Notes: generated by a model not told the origin, from the letters alone. Shown: positions 46,970 to 57,893, counted from the first letter of the stretch. The stretch: DNA of 64,000 bases from Betaproteobacteria bacterium (GCA_947453725.1 CANGHH010000006.1:62001-126000), one strand, 5' to 3'. Translations and numbers: made by a program.

Positions 46970-48097
46970 TCAGCCCAGCACCAGGCGTCCCGCGTAGCCG
47001 GTCATTTCGAGGTAGCCCAGGCCGACCCGCCGGCCCTGGCTGTCGAGCAACTCGCTCAGACCTTCCCAGTAGACCGTGCCGGTGCTGCCGCGGCCGTCGA
47101 GCTCCTGGGCGTCCAGCAGGGCGCGCAAGGCGAAGCCGCCGGCCGGCGTTTCAAGGGTCCATTCGACGGGGTAGTGGGCGGCGCTGGAGGGGCTGCGCCA
47201 GCGCCGACCGGGACTGAAATGCACGGCATCGGGGGCGAAGGCTTGCACGGCCTGGCCGGCGCGGCGCCAGCTGCCGCCGGCCCACAGCGTGCTGCCGTCG
47301 GCGCGGCGCAGCACGAAGGCCGTCAGCGCGCTGCCGTCGAAGAGGTTGATGCCGATCCAGTCCCAGCCGACGGCCTGCGGGTGCAGGATCTGGTCGCTCC
47401 ATTCGTGGTCCATCCAGGCCTGTCCCGCCCTGGCCTCGACGCGGCGGCCTTGCACCGTGACGCTGCCGCGTGGGGCCAGCTGCGGTTCGCTGACGTAGTG
47501 GCTGGCCTGCGCTTCGTCGGGGCCTTTGCGCGAGTAGCCGGCGTCGCCCTGCAGCAGCAGCGGCTGGGTGCGCGTCAGTTGCAGGTCCAGACCGAAATCG
47601 CGGCTTGGCAGCCGGGCCTGCCAGGCGCTGCCAGCGTCGCGCAGCGACCAGCCTTGCAGCTTCACTGCACCGCCGTCCCGCCGCGCGGCACCCAGCGCCG
47701 CGTCCGGGTCGCCGGACCAGCGCGCGATGCGTTGCTCGTGCAGATGCTGGCCTGGCCGGCCAGCCGGGTCTTGGCCATTCGTCAGTACCGTCACTGCCGC
47801 GTGGGCGAACAGCAGCTGCCGCGCGGCGAAGCGGCTGGCGTTGCCTTGGGCCAGCCCGGTTCGGCTGCGGAAGAAAGTGAGCTGGAAGCCGTGCGTCGGC
47901 TGCTCGGCGCTGCCCAGCCAGCCGGTGGCGTACCACCACTCGGTGCGCGTCTCGGGATGGGCGCCGTGGTCGCGCGGAAAGGTCAGAACCTGACCGCGCT
48001 GGACCCCCTGGGCGCGCGCGCCGGTCAGCGGCCACGCAGCGGGCAGGGCGGTGAACTGCGCGATGCGCAAGAGCGCTTGGCGGCGGGCCGGGCTCAT
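46970..48097 (-). CDS. AttH/CrtC-type lipocalin-like hydrolase
   Basis: A 375-residue exported protein (signal to about residue 30, TGARAQG) of the AttH/carotenoid 1,2-hydratase-like family. Blocks are the HPETRTEWWYATGWL opening, FQLTFFRSRTG, WMDHEWSDQILHP and WDWIGINLFDGSALTAFVLRR. It is translationally coupled to the FtsX-type permease (TGATG). Known relatives either hydrate carotenoids or act as lipid-binding partners of LolCDE-like exporters; the coupling supports the latter here. Confidence 0.88.
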   Translation of the reverse strand: MSPARRQALLRIAQFTALPAAWPLTGARAQGVQRGQVLTFPRDHGAHPETRTEWWYATGWLGSAEQPTHGFQLTFFRSRTGLAQGNASRFAARQLLFAHAAVTVLTNGQDPAGRPGQHLHEQRIARWSGDPDAALGAARRDGGAVKLQGWSLRDAGSAWQARLPSRDFGLDLQLTRTQPLLLQGDAGYSRKGPDEAQASHYVSEPQLAPRGSVTVQGRRVEARAGQAWMDHEWSDQILHPQAVGWDWIGINLFDGSALTAFVLRRADGSTLWAGGSWRRAGQAVQAFAPDAVHFSPGRRWRSPSSAAHYPVEWTLETPAGGFALRALLDAQELDGRGSTGTVYWEGLSELLDSQGRRVGLGYLEMTGYAGRLVLG

Positions 48098-50645
48098 CAC
48101 CAGTCCTCCTTCACCGACAACACCGCCGACCGCCCCGCCGCGCGCCTTGCGCTGAAGGCGGCCGTGGCGGTGCCGGCGGCGATCACCGCCAGCGCCAGCA
48201 GCGCGAGCCGGCCCCCCGGCAGCACCAGCTTCATCGTCCAGTGGAAGCTCTGGGGGTTGACGACGTAGACCAGCACCATGCTGATCGCCAGCCCCAGCGC
48301 CAGGCCGACCAGCGCGCCGGCCGACACCCAGGCCAGGCCTTCGCCGGCGACCACGGCGACGATCTGCCGCCGCGTCAGCCCCAGGTGGGTCAACAGGCCG
48401 AATTCCTTGCGCCGGGCCAGCACCTGCGCCGACAGGCTGGCCGCGATGCCGATCAGGCCGATGGTGATGGCCACCGCCTGCAGGTAGTAGGTGACGGCGA
48501 AGCTGCGGTCGAAGATCTGCAGCGACAGCTTGCGCAAGTCGGCGCTGGACGCAAAGTCCAGCATCGCGGCGTCGGGCAGCAGGCCGCGCAGGCCCTGCTG
48601 CACCGCGGCGGTGTCGGCGCCGGGCTGCAGCCACAGCGCCAGGTCGTTGATGCGGGCGTCGGCCGTCAGGCGGCGGTAGTCGCCGTCCAGCATCACGATG
48701 CTGCCGAACTGGCGGGCGTAGTCGCGCCAGACGCCCAGCACGCGTCCGACCACAGGGCCGGGCACCGGACCCGCCTTCCCGGCTCCTCCCAGCGGCAATT
48801 CGAGGATCTGGCCGACGGCCGCGCCGTACAGCGAGACCATCGCCTCGCTGACGTAGAGGGCCACTTCACCGGCCTGCAGCGTGCTGGCGGGCAGCGGTGC
48901 CTGCAGCATCGGCAGGTCGTCTTGCGGGCTGTCCAGCGGTCGCGCGATCAGCGCCACCGACGGCTTGCCCGGCGCCAGTTGCAGGGCCCGCGACCGCGAG
49001 GCCTGGACGCGCTGCACGCCGGGCAGGGCGGCGGCGCGGCTGGCGAAATCCGGCGGCAGCCAGGCCTGCTCGGCGATGGCGCCGTTGCTGGCCGTGCGCG
49101 CGTAGAGGTCAGCCGGCAGTACGCTGCCCAGCCAGTCGCTGACGCCGCTGCGGAAGCTGGCGACCATCACCGTCAAGGCCACCGACAGCGCCAGGCTGGC
49201 GACAACGCCGGCCACTGCCGCCGTCGCCGTGCGGCGTTGGAAGCGCGCCCGCTGCAGCGCCAGCAAGGGCAGCGCGCCCTGGACCGCCGGCACGGCGGCG
49301 AGCAGCGCGTGCACCACGGCCGGCACCAGCGCCACGCCGCCGAAGAGCAGCGCGGCCACCGCCGCGTAAGCCGCCAGCGGGAGGCCGAACAACGGTGGCG
49401 CGAAAGCCGCCGCGGCGCCCGCCGCCAGCAGCACCAGGCCGGGGCCCGCCGACGGCGCACGGCCCCCGGGTGCGCCCAGACCTTTCAGCGCCAGGGCCGG
49501 TGCGATGCGGGCGGCCTGCAGCGCCGGCCACCAGCCGCCGGCAACGGCCGATGCCGTGCCCAGCAGCGCAAAGCCCGCCGTGCTGAGCAGACCGATCTGC
49601 AGCGGCGGGACGATGCCGGGGAAATAGCCGCCGCCCAGGTCGCCGGCCAGGAAACGCAACGCCGCAGCCGCCAGCCCGGCACCCAGCAGCAGGCCGACGA
49701 CGCTGCCCAGCGCGCCCAGGATCGCGCATTCGGCCAGCACCCAGGCCAGTCGCTGGCGGGCCGTCAGACCCAGCACGCCGAGCAGCGCGAAGCTCGGTGT
49801 GCGCTGCGCGACCGACAGCGAAACCACCGAGAACACCAGGAAAGCGCCGACGAAGAGCGCCACCAGCGCGAGCACCGTCAGGTTCACGCGGTAGGCACGC
49901 GACAGGTTGCTGATGCGCGCCTCGGCTTCGTCGGCCGCAGCCGGGCGCAAGTCGGCCGGCAGTTGCAGCCGGGCCAGCAGCGCGCCGCGGTCGGTGCCAG
50001 GCACCAGGCGCAGGTCGATGCGGCTGATGCGGGCCAGCGCCGCGAAATGCTGTTGCGCGCCAGCGATGTCCATCACCACCAGCGCGGTGCCCGGTGCGGC
50101 CACGCTGCCGGCCACGCGCAAGCGCTGGTAGCCGGGACCGGATTGCAGCGCGACCGTGCCACCGTCGGCCAGGCCCAGCTGCTGGCGCGCCGCCGCATTG
50201 GGGAAGGCTGCATCGGGGTCGAGGAAGGCCAGTGGTTCAACGCCCGCCGCCGGCCGCGGCAGCAGCGCCGGCGCCAGCGTCGCGAGTTGCAGCGCATCGA
50301 CGCCCAGGACCCTCAGCGGCACGCGGTGGCCATCGGTGGCCTGGCCGTAGGTGTCGACTTCGAGCACCGCACTGGCCACGGCCACACCGGGGTCGAGCGC
50401 CACGCGATCGAACCAGGCGTCGTCGAAGCCTTCGCGCGGGCCGCGCAGGCTCAGGTCGGGCTCGCCATTCGCGGTCCGCACGGCGGCCGAGAATTCGGCC
50501 AGGGCCGAGGTGTTGATCAGGTGCACCGAGTAGGCCAGCGCCACGCCCAGCGCGACGGCCAGCAAGGCAATGGCATGGCGCCACGGGTGGTGGCGCCATT
50601 CGCGCAGCACCAGCAGCGGCAGCAGGCCGCCTGTCGGGGCGCCCG

Positions 50646-50649
<4 letters not shown>
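48097..50649 (-). CDS. FtsX-like ABC permease (large, LolC/LolE-related)
   Basis: An 850-residue permease with an N-terminal hydrophobic segment (HAIALLAVALGVALAYSVHL), a periplasmic region, three or four central segments (VLALVALFVGAFLVFSVVSLSV and others), a second periplasmic region and a C-terminal triple. The double FtsX layout fits the AttFGH/MacB-like exporters that move lipids or lipoproteins. The GTG start overlaps the stop of the LolD-type ATPase (GTGA). The same operon carries an exported lipocalin-like protein. Confidence 0.9.
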
Positions 50650-51299
<650 letters not shown>

Positions 51300-51437
51300 G
51301 GCTTGCGATGATGGGGCCAGAAGCCCCCTTTTGCCGGCGATCACCCCGCAGGCTGCGTGCTATCGTTCCCCGAGAAAGTCCTTGAAACGGGCGCTTCGCG
51401 GCCGCCAGGTTCCACCACCCAGAACAGGTTGCACAGC

Positions 51438-52220
51438 ATGGCTTACGAGATTGATCTGTCGGGCCGCGTGGCCTTCGTCACTGGGGCATCCAGCGGTCTG
51501 GGTGCGCAGTTCGCCAAGACGCTGGCCGCTGCCGGCGCCGGTGTGGTGCTGGCCGCCCGCCGGCTGGAGCGCTTGAAGAGCCTGCGCGCCGAGATCGAGA
51601 GCCTGGGCGGCGTGGCCCACGTGGTCGAGCTGGACGTCACCGACCACGACAGCATCCGTTCGGCGGTGGCTCACGCCGAGACCGAGATGGGCGCCATCGA
51701 CATCCTGGTCAACAACTCGGGCGTCGGCCTGACCGGCAAGCTGACCGATGTGCAGCCCGACGATTTCGACTACGTGATGGGCGTCAATGCCCGCGGCGCC
51801 TTCTTCATGGCCCAGGAAGTGGCGAAGCGGATGATCGCCCGCAGCAAGGGCGAGGCGCCCGGCACTTTCACGGGCGGACGCATCGTCAACGTCGCGTCGA
51901 TGGCCGGCCTGCGCGTCTTCCCGCAGATCGGCGTGTACTGCATGAGCAAGGCGGCAGTGGTTCAGATGACCCGTGCCATGGCGCTGGAATGGGGCCGTTA
52001 CGGCATCAACGTCAATGCGCTGTGCCCAGGCTACATCGACACCGAGATCAACCACCATGTCTGGCAGACCGAGGCCGGGCAGAAGCTGGTGCAGGCCATG
52101 CCGCGCAAGCGCGTCGGCCAGCCGCAGGACCTCGACGCCGCGCTGATGATGCTGTGCGCCAACCAGAGCGGTTTCGTCAATGGCGCGGTCATCTCCGCCG
52201 ACGACGGTCAGGCGATCTGA
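51438..52220 (+). CDS. Short-chain dehydrogenase/reductase
   Basis: A 260-residue SDR with VTGASSGLG, NNSG, the Ser of NVASMAG and the active-site YCMSK. The layout resembles 3-oxoacyl-ACP/3-hydroxyacyl-CoA reductases. The substrate cannot be deduced. Start is the ATG at MAYEIDL, with a weak upstream ribosome site. yceH follows after 12 bp. Confidence 0.93.
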   Translation: MAYEIDLSGRVAFVTGASSGLGAQFAKTLAAAGAGVVLAARRLERLKSLRAEIESLGGVAHVVELDVTDHDSIRSAVAHAETEMGAIDILVNNSGVGLTGKLTDVQPDDFDYVMGVNARGAFFMAQEVAKRMIARSKGEAPGTFTGGRIVNVASMAGLRVFPQIGVYCMSKAAVVQMTRAMALEWGRYGINVNALCPGYIDTEINHHVWQTEAGQKLVQAMPRKRVGQPQDLDAALMMLCANQSGFVNGAVISADDGQAI

Positions 52221-52232
52221 CCCTGCGCCGTG

Positions 52233-52904
52233 ATGCGCCACCTGACACCCCTTGAAGCCCGCGTGCTGGGCGTGCTGATCGAGAAGCAATCGACGGTGCC
52301 CGACACCTACCCGCTGTCGCTGAACGCGCTGGTGGCGGGCAGCAACCAGAAGACGGCCCGGTCGCCGGTCATCGAGGCCACCGAGGCCGAGGTGCTGACC
52401 GCCGTCGATGGCCTGAAAAGTCTGAGTCTGGTCTTCGAAGGCAGCAGCAGCCGCGTCGTCAAGTTCGAACACAACACGGCGCGCGTGTTGCAGGTGCCCT
52501 CGCAGGCCGTGGCGCTGCTGGCCGTGCTGATGTTGCGCGGCCCGCAGACTGCGGCCGAGTTGCGGCTGAACTGCGAACGCCTCTACCGCTTCGTCGACAT
52601 TTCGTCGGTCGAGGGCTTCCTCGACGAGCTGGCCGACAAGGCCGTACCGATGACCGTCAAGCTCGCGCGGGCGCCGGGTGCGCGCGAATCGCGCTGGGCG
52701 CAGCTGCTGTGCGGCGATGCGGGCCTGACGCCAGCACCGCCGGGCGAAGCCGCGGACGGTGCGGTGAGTTCCGGTGAACTGTCGGCCTTGAAAGCCGAGC
52801 AGACGCGCCTGGCGGCGGAACTGGCCAGCTTGAAGGCCCTGGTGCAGCGCATGGCGCGCGAACTGGGCATCGAAGAACAAGCCAGCGCCGACGATGCGAT
52901 TTGA
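52233..52904 (+). CDS. YceH family protein (DUF480)
   Basis: A 223-residue protein of the YceH/DUF480 family: LTPLEARVLGVLIEKQSTVPDTYPLSLNAL-type opening, SNQKTARSPVI, and LRGPQTAAELRLNCERLY. Two winged-helix domains are expected from the family; the function is unassigned. The C-terminal 50 residues hold a Leu/Ala-rich helix. The ATG is preferred over a GTG one codon earlier. It overlaps the thioesterase gene by 11 nt. Confidence 0.88.
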   Translation: MRHLTPLEARVLGVLIEKQSTVPDTYPLSLNALVAGSNQKTARSPVIEATEAEVLTAVDGLKSLSLVFEGSSSRVVKFEHNTARVLQVPSQAVALLAVLMLRGPQTAAELRLNCERLYRFVDISSVEGFLDELADKAVPMTVKLARAPGARESRWAQLLCGDAGLTPAPPGEAADGAVSSGELSALKAEQTRLAAELASLKALVQRMARELGIEEQASADDAI

Positions 52905-53313
52905 ACTGCCCGCTGAGAAGAAATTCGTCCACGAAATCGTGGTCCCGGTGCGCTGGGGCGACATGGACGCGATGGGTCACGTCAACAACACGGTCTATTT
53001 CCGCTACATGGAAATCGTGCGGCTGGACTGGATCTTCCAGGTCGGCGGCAGCACCGACTTGACCGGCAACGGCCCGATCATCATCAACGCTTTCTGCAAC
53101 TTCCTGCGCCAGTTGGCCTTTCCCGGCGACGCGCGCGTGACCCTGTACGTGGCCAACCCGGGCCGTAGCAGCTTCGAGACTTACCACACCATCGAACGGA
53201 CCGACGAGCCCGGCGTGGTCTACGCCGAAGGCGGCGCTCGCACGGTGTGGACCGACTACGCAGCGAAGAAGTCGGCCCCCATGCCCGACTGGTTCCGCCA
53301 GCACCTGGGCTGA
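52894..53313 (+). CDS. Acyl-CoA thioesterase (4-hydroxybenzoyl-CoA thioesterase/YbgC type)
   Basis: A 139-residue hotdog-fold thioesterase. The active-site helix block is RWGDMDAMGHVNN with its Asp, followed by YFRYMEIVRLDW. Known relatives cleave short acyl-CoA or 4-hydroxybenzoyl-CoA. It overlaps the YceH gene by 11 nt, so the two are co-translated. The specific acyl-CoA is open. Confidence 0.88.
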   Translation: MRFELPAEKKFVHEIVVPVRWGDMDAMGHVNNTVYFRYMEIVRLDWIFQVGGSTDLTGNGPIIINAFCNFLRQLAFPGDARVTLYVANPGRSSFETYHTIERTDEPGVVYAEGGARTVWTDYAAKKSAPMPDWFRQHLG

Positions 53314-53323
53314 GCCACCTGGG

Positions 53324-53989
53324 CTAAAGCGTGTAGGGCCCGCCCACTTCCAGGGCTCGCCGATAGGCCGGCCGGGCATGGATCCTGGCCAACCAGGCGC
53401 TCAGTGCCGGATGGCGGTCACCCAGCCCGCCTCGCGCCGCTGCCGCCTCGATCGGAAAACTCATCTGGACATCGGCGGCCGTGAATTCATCGCCGGCGAA
53501 CCAGGGCCGCTGCTTCAACTCGGTTTCCATGTAGTCGAGTTGGCGCTGCAAATTGGGTGCGATGAAGGTCTTGCTGACCTGATCGGCGATGCCCTTGGCC
53601 ACCGGCTTCAGGAAGAAGGGCAGGGCTGCCGTGCGGACCTTGTCGAAAACCAGCTGGAGCAGCAGGAAGGGCATGGCGCTGCCCTCGGCGAAGTGCAACC
53701 AGTAGGTGAACAGCCGCCGCTCGGCGCTGCCGGCCGGTGGGCGCAAGCGGCCGTCGCCGTGGGCATCGAGCAGGTATTCGACGATGGCGCCCGACTCGGC
53801 GACCGTGATATCGCCGTCGGTGATGACGGGGCTCTTGCCCAGCGGATGCACAAGCAGCAACTCGGGTGGTGCCTGCATCGTCCGGGCATCGCGCGCGTGA
53901 GGCTTCACCTCGTAGGGCAGCCCCAGTTCTTCAAGCAACCACAGCACGCGCTGCGAGCGGGAATTCTCCAGGTGGTGCAGGATGATCAT
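53324..53989 (-). CDS. Glutathione S-transferase
   Basis: A 221-residue GST: thioredoxin-like N-terminus (LHHLENSRSQRVLWLLEELGLPYEV), cis-Pro block GKSPVITDGD, TVAESGAIVEYLL and the helical C-terminal domain with DEFTAADVQMSFP. Ser12 in NSRSQ is a plausible catalytic residue. It converges on the thioesterase with a 10-bp gap. Substrate unknown. It is unrelated in neighbourhood to the other GST in the window. Confidence 0.92.
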   Translation of the reverse strand: MIILHHLENSRSQRVLWLLEELGLPYEVKPHARDARTMQAPPELLLVHPLGKSPVITDGDITVAESGAIVEYLLDAHGDGRLRPPAGSAERRLFTYWLHFAEGSAMPFLLLQLVFDKVRTAALPFFLKPVAKGIADQVSKTFIAPNLQRQLDYMETELKQRPWFAGDEFTAADVQMSFPIEAAAARGGLGDRHPALSAWLARIHARPAYRRALEVGGPYTL

Positions 53990-54028
53990 GGGCGCGATGA
54001 TGCCGCATCGCGGTCCGCTGGCGGCCTG

Positions 54029-54418
54029 TCAGCCGGCGGTTGAAGCGACGGCCACGCCGGCCGACACCGTGGTGTGCAGGTGGCGGCGGATCAGCCCGCG
54101 GAAGGTGGTGGCGGGCGCATTGCGTTGCACCGAAGCCATGCCCGCCAGCAAGCCACCCCGGGTGCCGTAACCCGGGCTGCGGGCCAGGGACTTCCCATGG
54201 CCGTCCAGCAGTTCGAAGTAGTGGTTGCCGTGGCCACATTCGCGTCGCACAAAGCAGCCCGGGTCCTGCGAGCACAGTCGCGCGGCGTCCACGGCGTCCA
54301 GTGCGGCCTGGCGTGACCAGTACACGCCACTTTCCAGGATGGTTTCGTGGTTGCCGGCGCGCAGAGCGAACATGAAGTTGCCCTGGTGGCCTTCGATCAG
54401 TTGGTAATAGCCCTTCAT
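54029..54418 (-). CDS. YegP-like DUF1508 protein
   Basis: A 129-residue protein with two DUF1508-type units: YYQLIEGHQGNFMFALRAGNHETILESGVYWSRQAAL-like and HYFELLDGHGKSLARSPGYGTRGGLLAGMASVQRNA. YegP proteins have no firm function; the fold is a small beta-sheet with a helix. The C-terminus after about residue 110 is not conserved. Its ATG overlaps the regulator stop (ATGA), so the two are coupled. Confidence 0.82.
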   Translation of the reverse strand: MKGYYQLIEGHQGNFMFALRAGNHETILESGVYWSRQAALDAVDAARLCSQDPGCFVRRECGHGNHYFELLDGHGKSLARSPGYGTRGGLLAGMASVQRNAPATTFRGLIRRHLHTTVSAGVAVASTAG

Positions 54419-55089
54419 CGCGGCGCGGCCTGCTGCAACTCGACCAACTGGTGGCGCAATGCCACCAGCACGGCCTCGGTGCGGTTGTCCGCGCGCAACT
54501 TGGTCAGGATATGCGTGACGTGGTATTTGACCGTGGGCAGGGCAATGCCCAAGGCATTGCAGATATTCTGATTCGAGCAACCCCGCGCCAGCAAAACCAG
54601 CAGGTCGCGCTCGCGCTGGGTCAGGTTGGCACCGACGGCGGGCGGGGTGTCGGGGGCCGCGCCGGGTTGGGCCGGCGTCAGGGCCTGCTGGCCCTGGTAC
54701 GCGCTACGGATGGCCTCGACCACCGCCATTGCACCCGTGCTTTTCGGCAGGGCCGCACTCGCGCCCGCTGCCAGAGCCCGGCGCAACTCGCGCGGCGCGG
54801 CTTCACCGGCCAGCATCACGAAACGCGTATCGGCCAGCAAGGGCCGCAAGGCCTGCATCGCGGCGATTCCGGCCATGCGCGGCATGCGCAGACCCATCAC
54901 CATCACCTGCGGTCGTGCTGCCAACGCCAAGCTGATGGCTTCGTCGCCATCACTGGCCTCGCCGACGCATTGCATGCCGTGTTCCGACCGCAACAAGGCC
55001 GCCAAGCCGCACCGGATCATCGGATGATCGTGAACCACGAACACCCGTATGACCCCTTGATCGGGGCCCTGTTTGCCATCAACGTTCAT
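54415..55089 (-). CDS. LuxR/NarL-type regulator with degenerate receiver domain
   Basis: A 224-residue protein: receiver-like domain (about 14-130) then a LuxR helix-turn-helix (LTQRERDLLVLLARGCSNQNI ... TVKYHVTHILTKLRADNRTEA). Three receiver key positions have changed. The acidic pair reads VVHDHP, the phospho-acceptor position is Gly66 (VMVMGLRMP, usually LLDLRMP), and the Thr/Ser position is Ala (VMLAGEA); Lys116 remains. Phosphorylation control therefore seems lost, or another mode is used. Start is the ATG at MNVDGKQG. It is translated with the YegP-like protein. Confidence 0.85.
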   Translation of the reverse strand: MNVDGKQGPDQGVIRVFVVHDHPMIRCGLAALLRSEHGMQCVGEASDGDEAISLALAARPQVMVMGLRMPRMAGIAAMQALRPLLADTRFVMLAGEAAPRELRRALAAGASAALPKSTGAMAVVEAIRSAYQGQQALTPAQPGAAPDTPPAVGANLTQRERDLLVLLARGCSNQNICNALGIALPTVKYHVTHILTKLRADNRTEAVLVALRHQLVELQQAAPR

Positions 55090-55339
55090 ATCCAATGAAG
55101 CGCCCTCCCTGCGAAAGGATAGTTGGCGTTGGCTTGTCCGGTCGGTGCGTTGGCGAACACGCTCGCCGGCAATGTCAGACCGGTACCCAAAAAGCAGACC
55201 CATTCGGAGTTGCTGAATGCCTCATCCGACATCCAGCAGGTGGCATTCGAGCATGGGGTCAGTTTTCCGAAATTGATCGCCGTCAATCGCGGTGTACGCT
55301 TGCGAGCTGGGGCGGTGTTGCCCGACGGAGATCCATCTC

Positions 55340-56071
55340 ATGAACAAGGTTTATCCCAGTGCCGATGCAGCGCTGGCTGGCGTCATCAAAGACGGTTTGC
55401 TGCTCGGCGTCGGCGGCTTCGGTCTGTGCGGTATCCCCGAGGCCCTGATCGACGCGGTTCGCGACAGTGGCAAGCAAAACTTGACCGCCATTTCGAACAA
55501 TGCCGGGGTCGACGACTTCGGCCTGGGCAAGTTGCTGCGCACGCGCCAGATCAAGAAGATGATCAGCAGCTACGTCGGCGAGAACAAGGAATTCGAGCGC
55601 CAGTACCTGGCCGGCGAACTCGAACTGGAGTTCACGCCGCAGGGCACGCTGGCCGAAAAGCTGCGTGCGGGCGGCTGCGGCATCCCGGCTTTCTACACGC
55701 GAACCGGTGTCGGCACGCTGGTCGCCGAAGGCAAGGAAGTCCGCGAATTCGACGGCCACCAGTATGTGATGGAGCGTTCGCTGGTGCCCGACATCTCGCT
55801 GGTCAAGGCCTGGAAGGCCGACCACTCGGGCAATCTGGTGTTTCGCCTGACTGCGCGCAACTTCAACCCGGCGGTGGCCATGGCCGGCAAGCTGACCGTC
55901 GTCGAGGTGGAAGAACTCGTGCCCACCGGCGCCATCGCCCCCGACGACGTGCACCTGCCCGGCATCTACGTGCACCGCATCGTGGTCAACGCCACACCCG
56001 AGAAGCGCATCGAGAAGCGCACGCTCAGCGAAAGACCGACCGAAAAGACAACCGAGAAAGCCGGAGCCTGA
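55340..56071 (+). CDS. scoA: Succinyl-CoA:3-ketoacid CoA-transferase subunit A
   Basis: A 243-residue subunit of a class I CoA-transferase that moves CoA between succinyl-CoA and acetoacetate or related acids. Blocks are [33 protein letters not shown] and [10 protein letters not shown]. The C-terminal 20 residues ([12 protein letters not shown]...) form a charged extension. GGAG lies 9 nt upstream of the ATG. scoB follows after 2 nt. Confidence 0.95.
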   Translation: MNKVYPSADAALAGVIKDGLLLGVGGFGLCGIPEALIDAVRDSGKQNLTAISNNAGVDDFGLGKLLRTRQIKKMISSYVGENKEFERQYLAGELELEFTPQGTLAEKLRAGGCGIPAFYTRTGVGTLVAEGKEVREFDGHQYVMERSLVPDISLVKAWKADHSGNLVFRLTARNFNPAVAMAGKLTVVEVEELVPTGAIAPDDVHLPGIYVHRIVVNATPEKRIEKRTLSERPTEKTTEKAGA

Positions 56072-56073
56072 AC

Positions 56074-56712
56074 ATGCCGTGGACCCACGATCAAATGGCC
56101 GCCCGCGCGGCGCAAGAGTTGCATGACGGCTACTACGTCAACCTGGGCATCGGCCTGCCCACGCTGGTGGCCAATTTCGTTCGCGCCGACATCGAAGTCT
56201 GGCTGCAGAGCGAAAACGGCATGCTCGGCATCGGGCCGTTCCCGACCGAAGACGAGGTCGACGCCGACCTGATCAACGCCGGCAAGCAGACCGTCACGAC
56301 CATCCCGGGCAGCAGCATTTTCGGCAGCGAACTCAGCTTCGGCATGATCCGCGCTGGCAAGATCGACCTGAGCATCCTGGGTGCGATGCAGGTCAGCGAA
56401 AAGGGCGATCTGGCGAACTGGATGATTCCGGGCAAGATGGTCAAGGGCATGGGCGGCGCGATGGACCTGGTGGCCGGTGTGGCCCGCGTGCTGGTGCTGA
56501 TGGAACACGTCGCCAAGAAGAAGGACGGCAGCTTCGATCTGAAGATCCTGCCGAATTGCACGCTGCCGCTGACCGGCGTGGCGGTGGTCAACCGCATCAT
56601 CACCGACCTGGCCGTGCTGGACGTGACGCCCGAGGGCCTGAAGCTGGTGGAACTGGCGCCCGGCGTGACGCGCGAAGAAATGCAGAGCAAGACCGGCACA
56701 GCCGTGCTGTGA
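56074..56712 (+). CDS. scoB: Succinyl-CoA:3-ketoacid CoA-transferase subunit B
   Basis: A 212-residue partner of scoA carrying the catalytic Glu in LQSENGMLG, with [26 protein letters not shown] and [17 protein letters not shown]. Together they would activate acetoacetate for beta-oxidation or use ketone bodies, consistent with the acyl-CoA genes elsewhere in the window. Ends in a 101-bp convergent region with pyrD. Confidence 0.96.
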   Translation: MPWTHDQMAARAAQELHDGYYVNLGIGLPTLVANFVRADIEVWLQSENGMLGIGPFPTEDEVDADLINAGKQTVTTIPGSSIFGSELSFGMIRAGKIDLSILGAMQVSEKGDLANWMIPGKMVKGMGGAMDLVAGVARVLVLMEHVAKKKDGSFDLKILPNCTLPLTGVAVVNRIITDLAVLDVTPEGLKLVELAPGVTREEMQSKTGTAVL

Positions 56713-56785
56713 AGCTCGCGGTCCCCGGTCCCCGGTCTTGCCGTGGCGGCTGGTTCAGCGCCGATCCGCGTCGTGAAGGCGTCGT

Positions 56786-56809
56786 GCGCGGCGATTGAAA
56801 CCGCCGCGC
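56786..56809. other. GC-rich stem-loop between convergent scoB and pyrD
   Basis: A perfect 8-bp stem (GCGCGGCG/CGCCGCGC) with an 8-nt loop lies between the two converging genes. It has no T run on either strand, so terminator function is uncertain. Confidence 0.4.
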
Positions 56810-56813
56810 CGGT

Positions 56814-57854
56814 TCAAGCGCGCTGCAAGGCCCTGGCGGTTTCGCTGACCAGCGCCGGGCCCTTGTAGATCAGTCCGGTGTAGAGCTGCACCAGGTCGGC
56901 GCCGGCAGCCCGCTTGGCCTGGGCGTCGGCGCCGCTCATCACGCCGCCGACACCGATGATCGGGTAGCCCGGGCCCAGCGCCGCGCGCAGCAGGCGGATG
57001 ACGCGGTTGCTGGCCTCGAAGACCGGTGCGCCGCTCAGGCCGCCGGCTTCCTCGGCATGCGGCAGGCCCTGCACGGCGCCGCGCTCGATGGTGGTGTTGG
57101 TGGCGATGACGCCGTCGATGCCGTTGTGACGCAGCGTGGCGGCGATCACGCCGACCTGCGCTTCGTCCAGGTCGGGCGCGATCTTCACGAAGATCGGCAC
57201 GGCCTTGCCGTGCTCGGCTGCCAACTCGAGCTTCCTGGTCTGCAGCGCCGACAGCAGCGCGTCCAGCGCTTCGTCGCTCTGCAGTGCGCGCAGGTTCTTG
57301 GTGTTCGGGCTGCTGACGTTGACGGCGATGTAGTCGGCGTGCGGGTAGACGCCGGCCAGCGCGATCAGGTAGTCGTCGACCGCGCGCTCGATGGGCGTGG
57401 CGGCGTTCTTGCCAATGTTCAGGCCGACGATGCCACCCGCCTGGCGGAAGCTGCGCGCCTGCTGCACGTTGGCCAGAAAGGCGGCCAGACCCTGGTTGTT
57501 GAAGCCCAGGCGGTTGATCAGTGCTTCCTGGGCCGGCAGGCGGAACATCCGCGGCTTGGGGTTGCCGGGCTGGGCCAGCGGCGTGACGGTGCCGACCTCG
57601 ATGAAGCCGAAACCCATCGCGCCCAGGCCGTCGATGCAGCGGCCGTTCTTGTCCAGACCGGCCGCCAGGCCGACGCGGTTGGGGACGTGCAGGCCGGCGA
57701 CGGTGACCGGATCGCTGATGCGCGTCTGCTGCCACAGGCATTGCGCCGGCGTGTTTTGCAGTCGGGCGATGCTGCCCAGCGTGAGGTCGTGGGCGGCCTC
57801 GGGGTCCAGGCCGAAGAGGAAGGGGCGGGTCAGGGCGTAGGGCAAGGGCAGCAT
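56814..57854 (-). CDS. pyrD: Dihydroorotate dehydrogenase (quinone), class 2
   Basis: The fourth pyrimidine-synthesis step, with FMN and quinone. The 346-residue product has an N-terminal quinone-binding helix region ([21 protein letters not shown]), [13 protein letters not shown], the catalytic Ser block [24 protein letters not shown] and the FMN-phosphate GVGGVMSG. The ATG at MLPLPYAL is preferred; an alternative ATG lies eight codons upstream. It is divergent from rpiA with 39 bp between. Confidence 0.97.
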   Translation of the reverse strand: MLPLPYALTRPFLFGLDPEAAHDLTLGSIARLQNTPAQCLWQQTRISDPVTVAGLHVPNRVGLAAGLDKNGRCIDGLGAMGFGFIEVGTVTPLAQPGNPKPRMFRLPAQEALINRLGFNNQGLAAFLANVQQARSFRQAGGIVGLNIGKNAATPIERAVDDYLIALAGVYPHADYIAVNVSSPNTKNLRALQSDEALDALLSALQTRKLELAAEHGKAVPIFVKIAPDLDEAQVGVIAATLRHNGIDGVIATNTTIERGAVQGLPHAEEAGGLSGAPVFEASNRVIRLLRAALGPGYPIIGVGGVMSGADAQAKRAAGADLVQLYTGLIYKGPALVSETARALQRA

Positions 57855-57893
57855 GGCCGCGATTGTCTCAGCCCGCATGAAGATAATCGGCGC

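Noticed and set aside
51313..51332. A GGGGC/GCCCC hairpin followed by TTTT between the LolD and SDR genes
   Set aside because: The stem is only five pairs and it lies in a divergent region where no transcript should end.
55086..55286. A 66-codon minus-strand frame before the degenerate LuxR-type gene
   Set aside because: It overlaps the start of that gene, has no clear ribosome-binding site and shows no recognisable motif.
55123..55339. An open plus-strand frame before scoA ([18 protein letters not shown] and on)
   Set aside because: It continues out of frame through scoA, lacks a good start with a ribosome-binding site, and matches no family I recognise.
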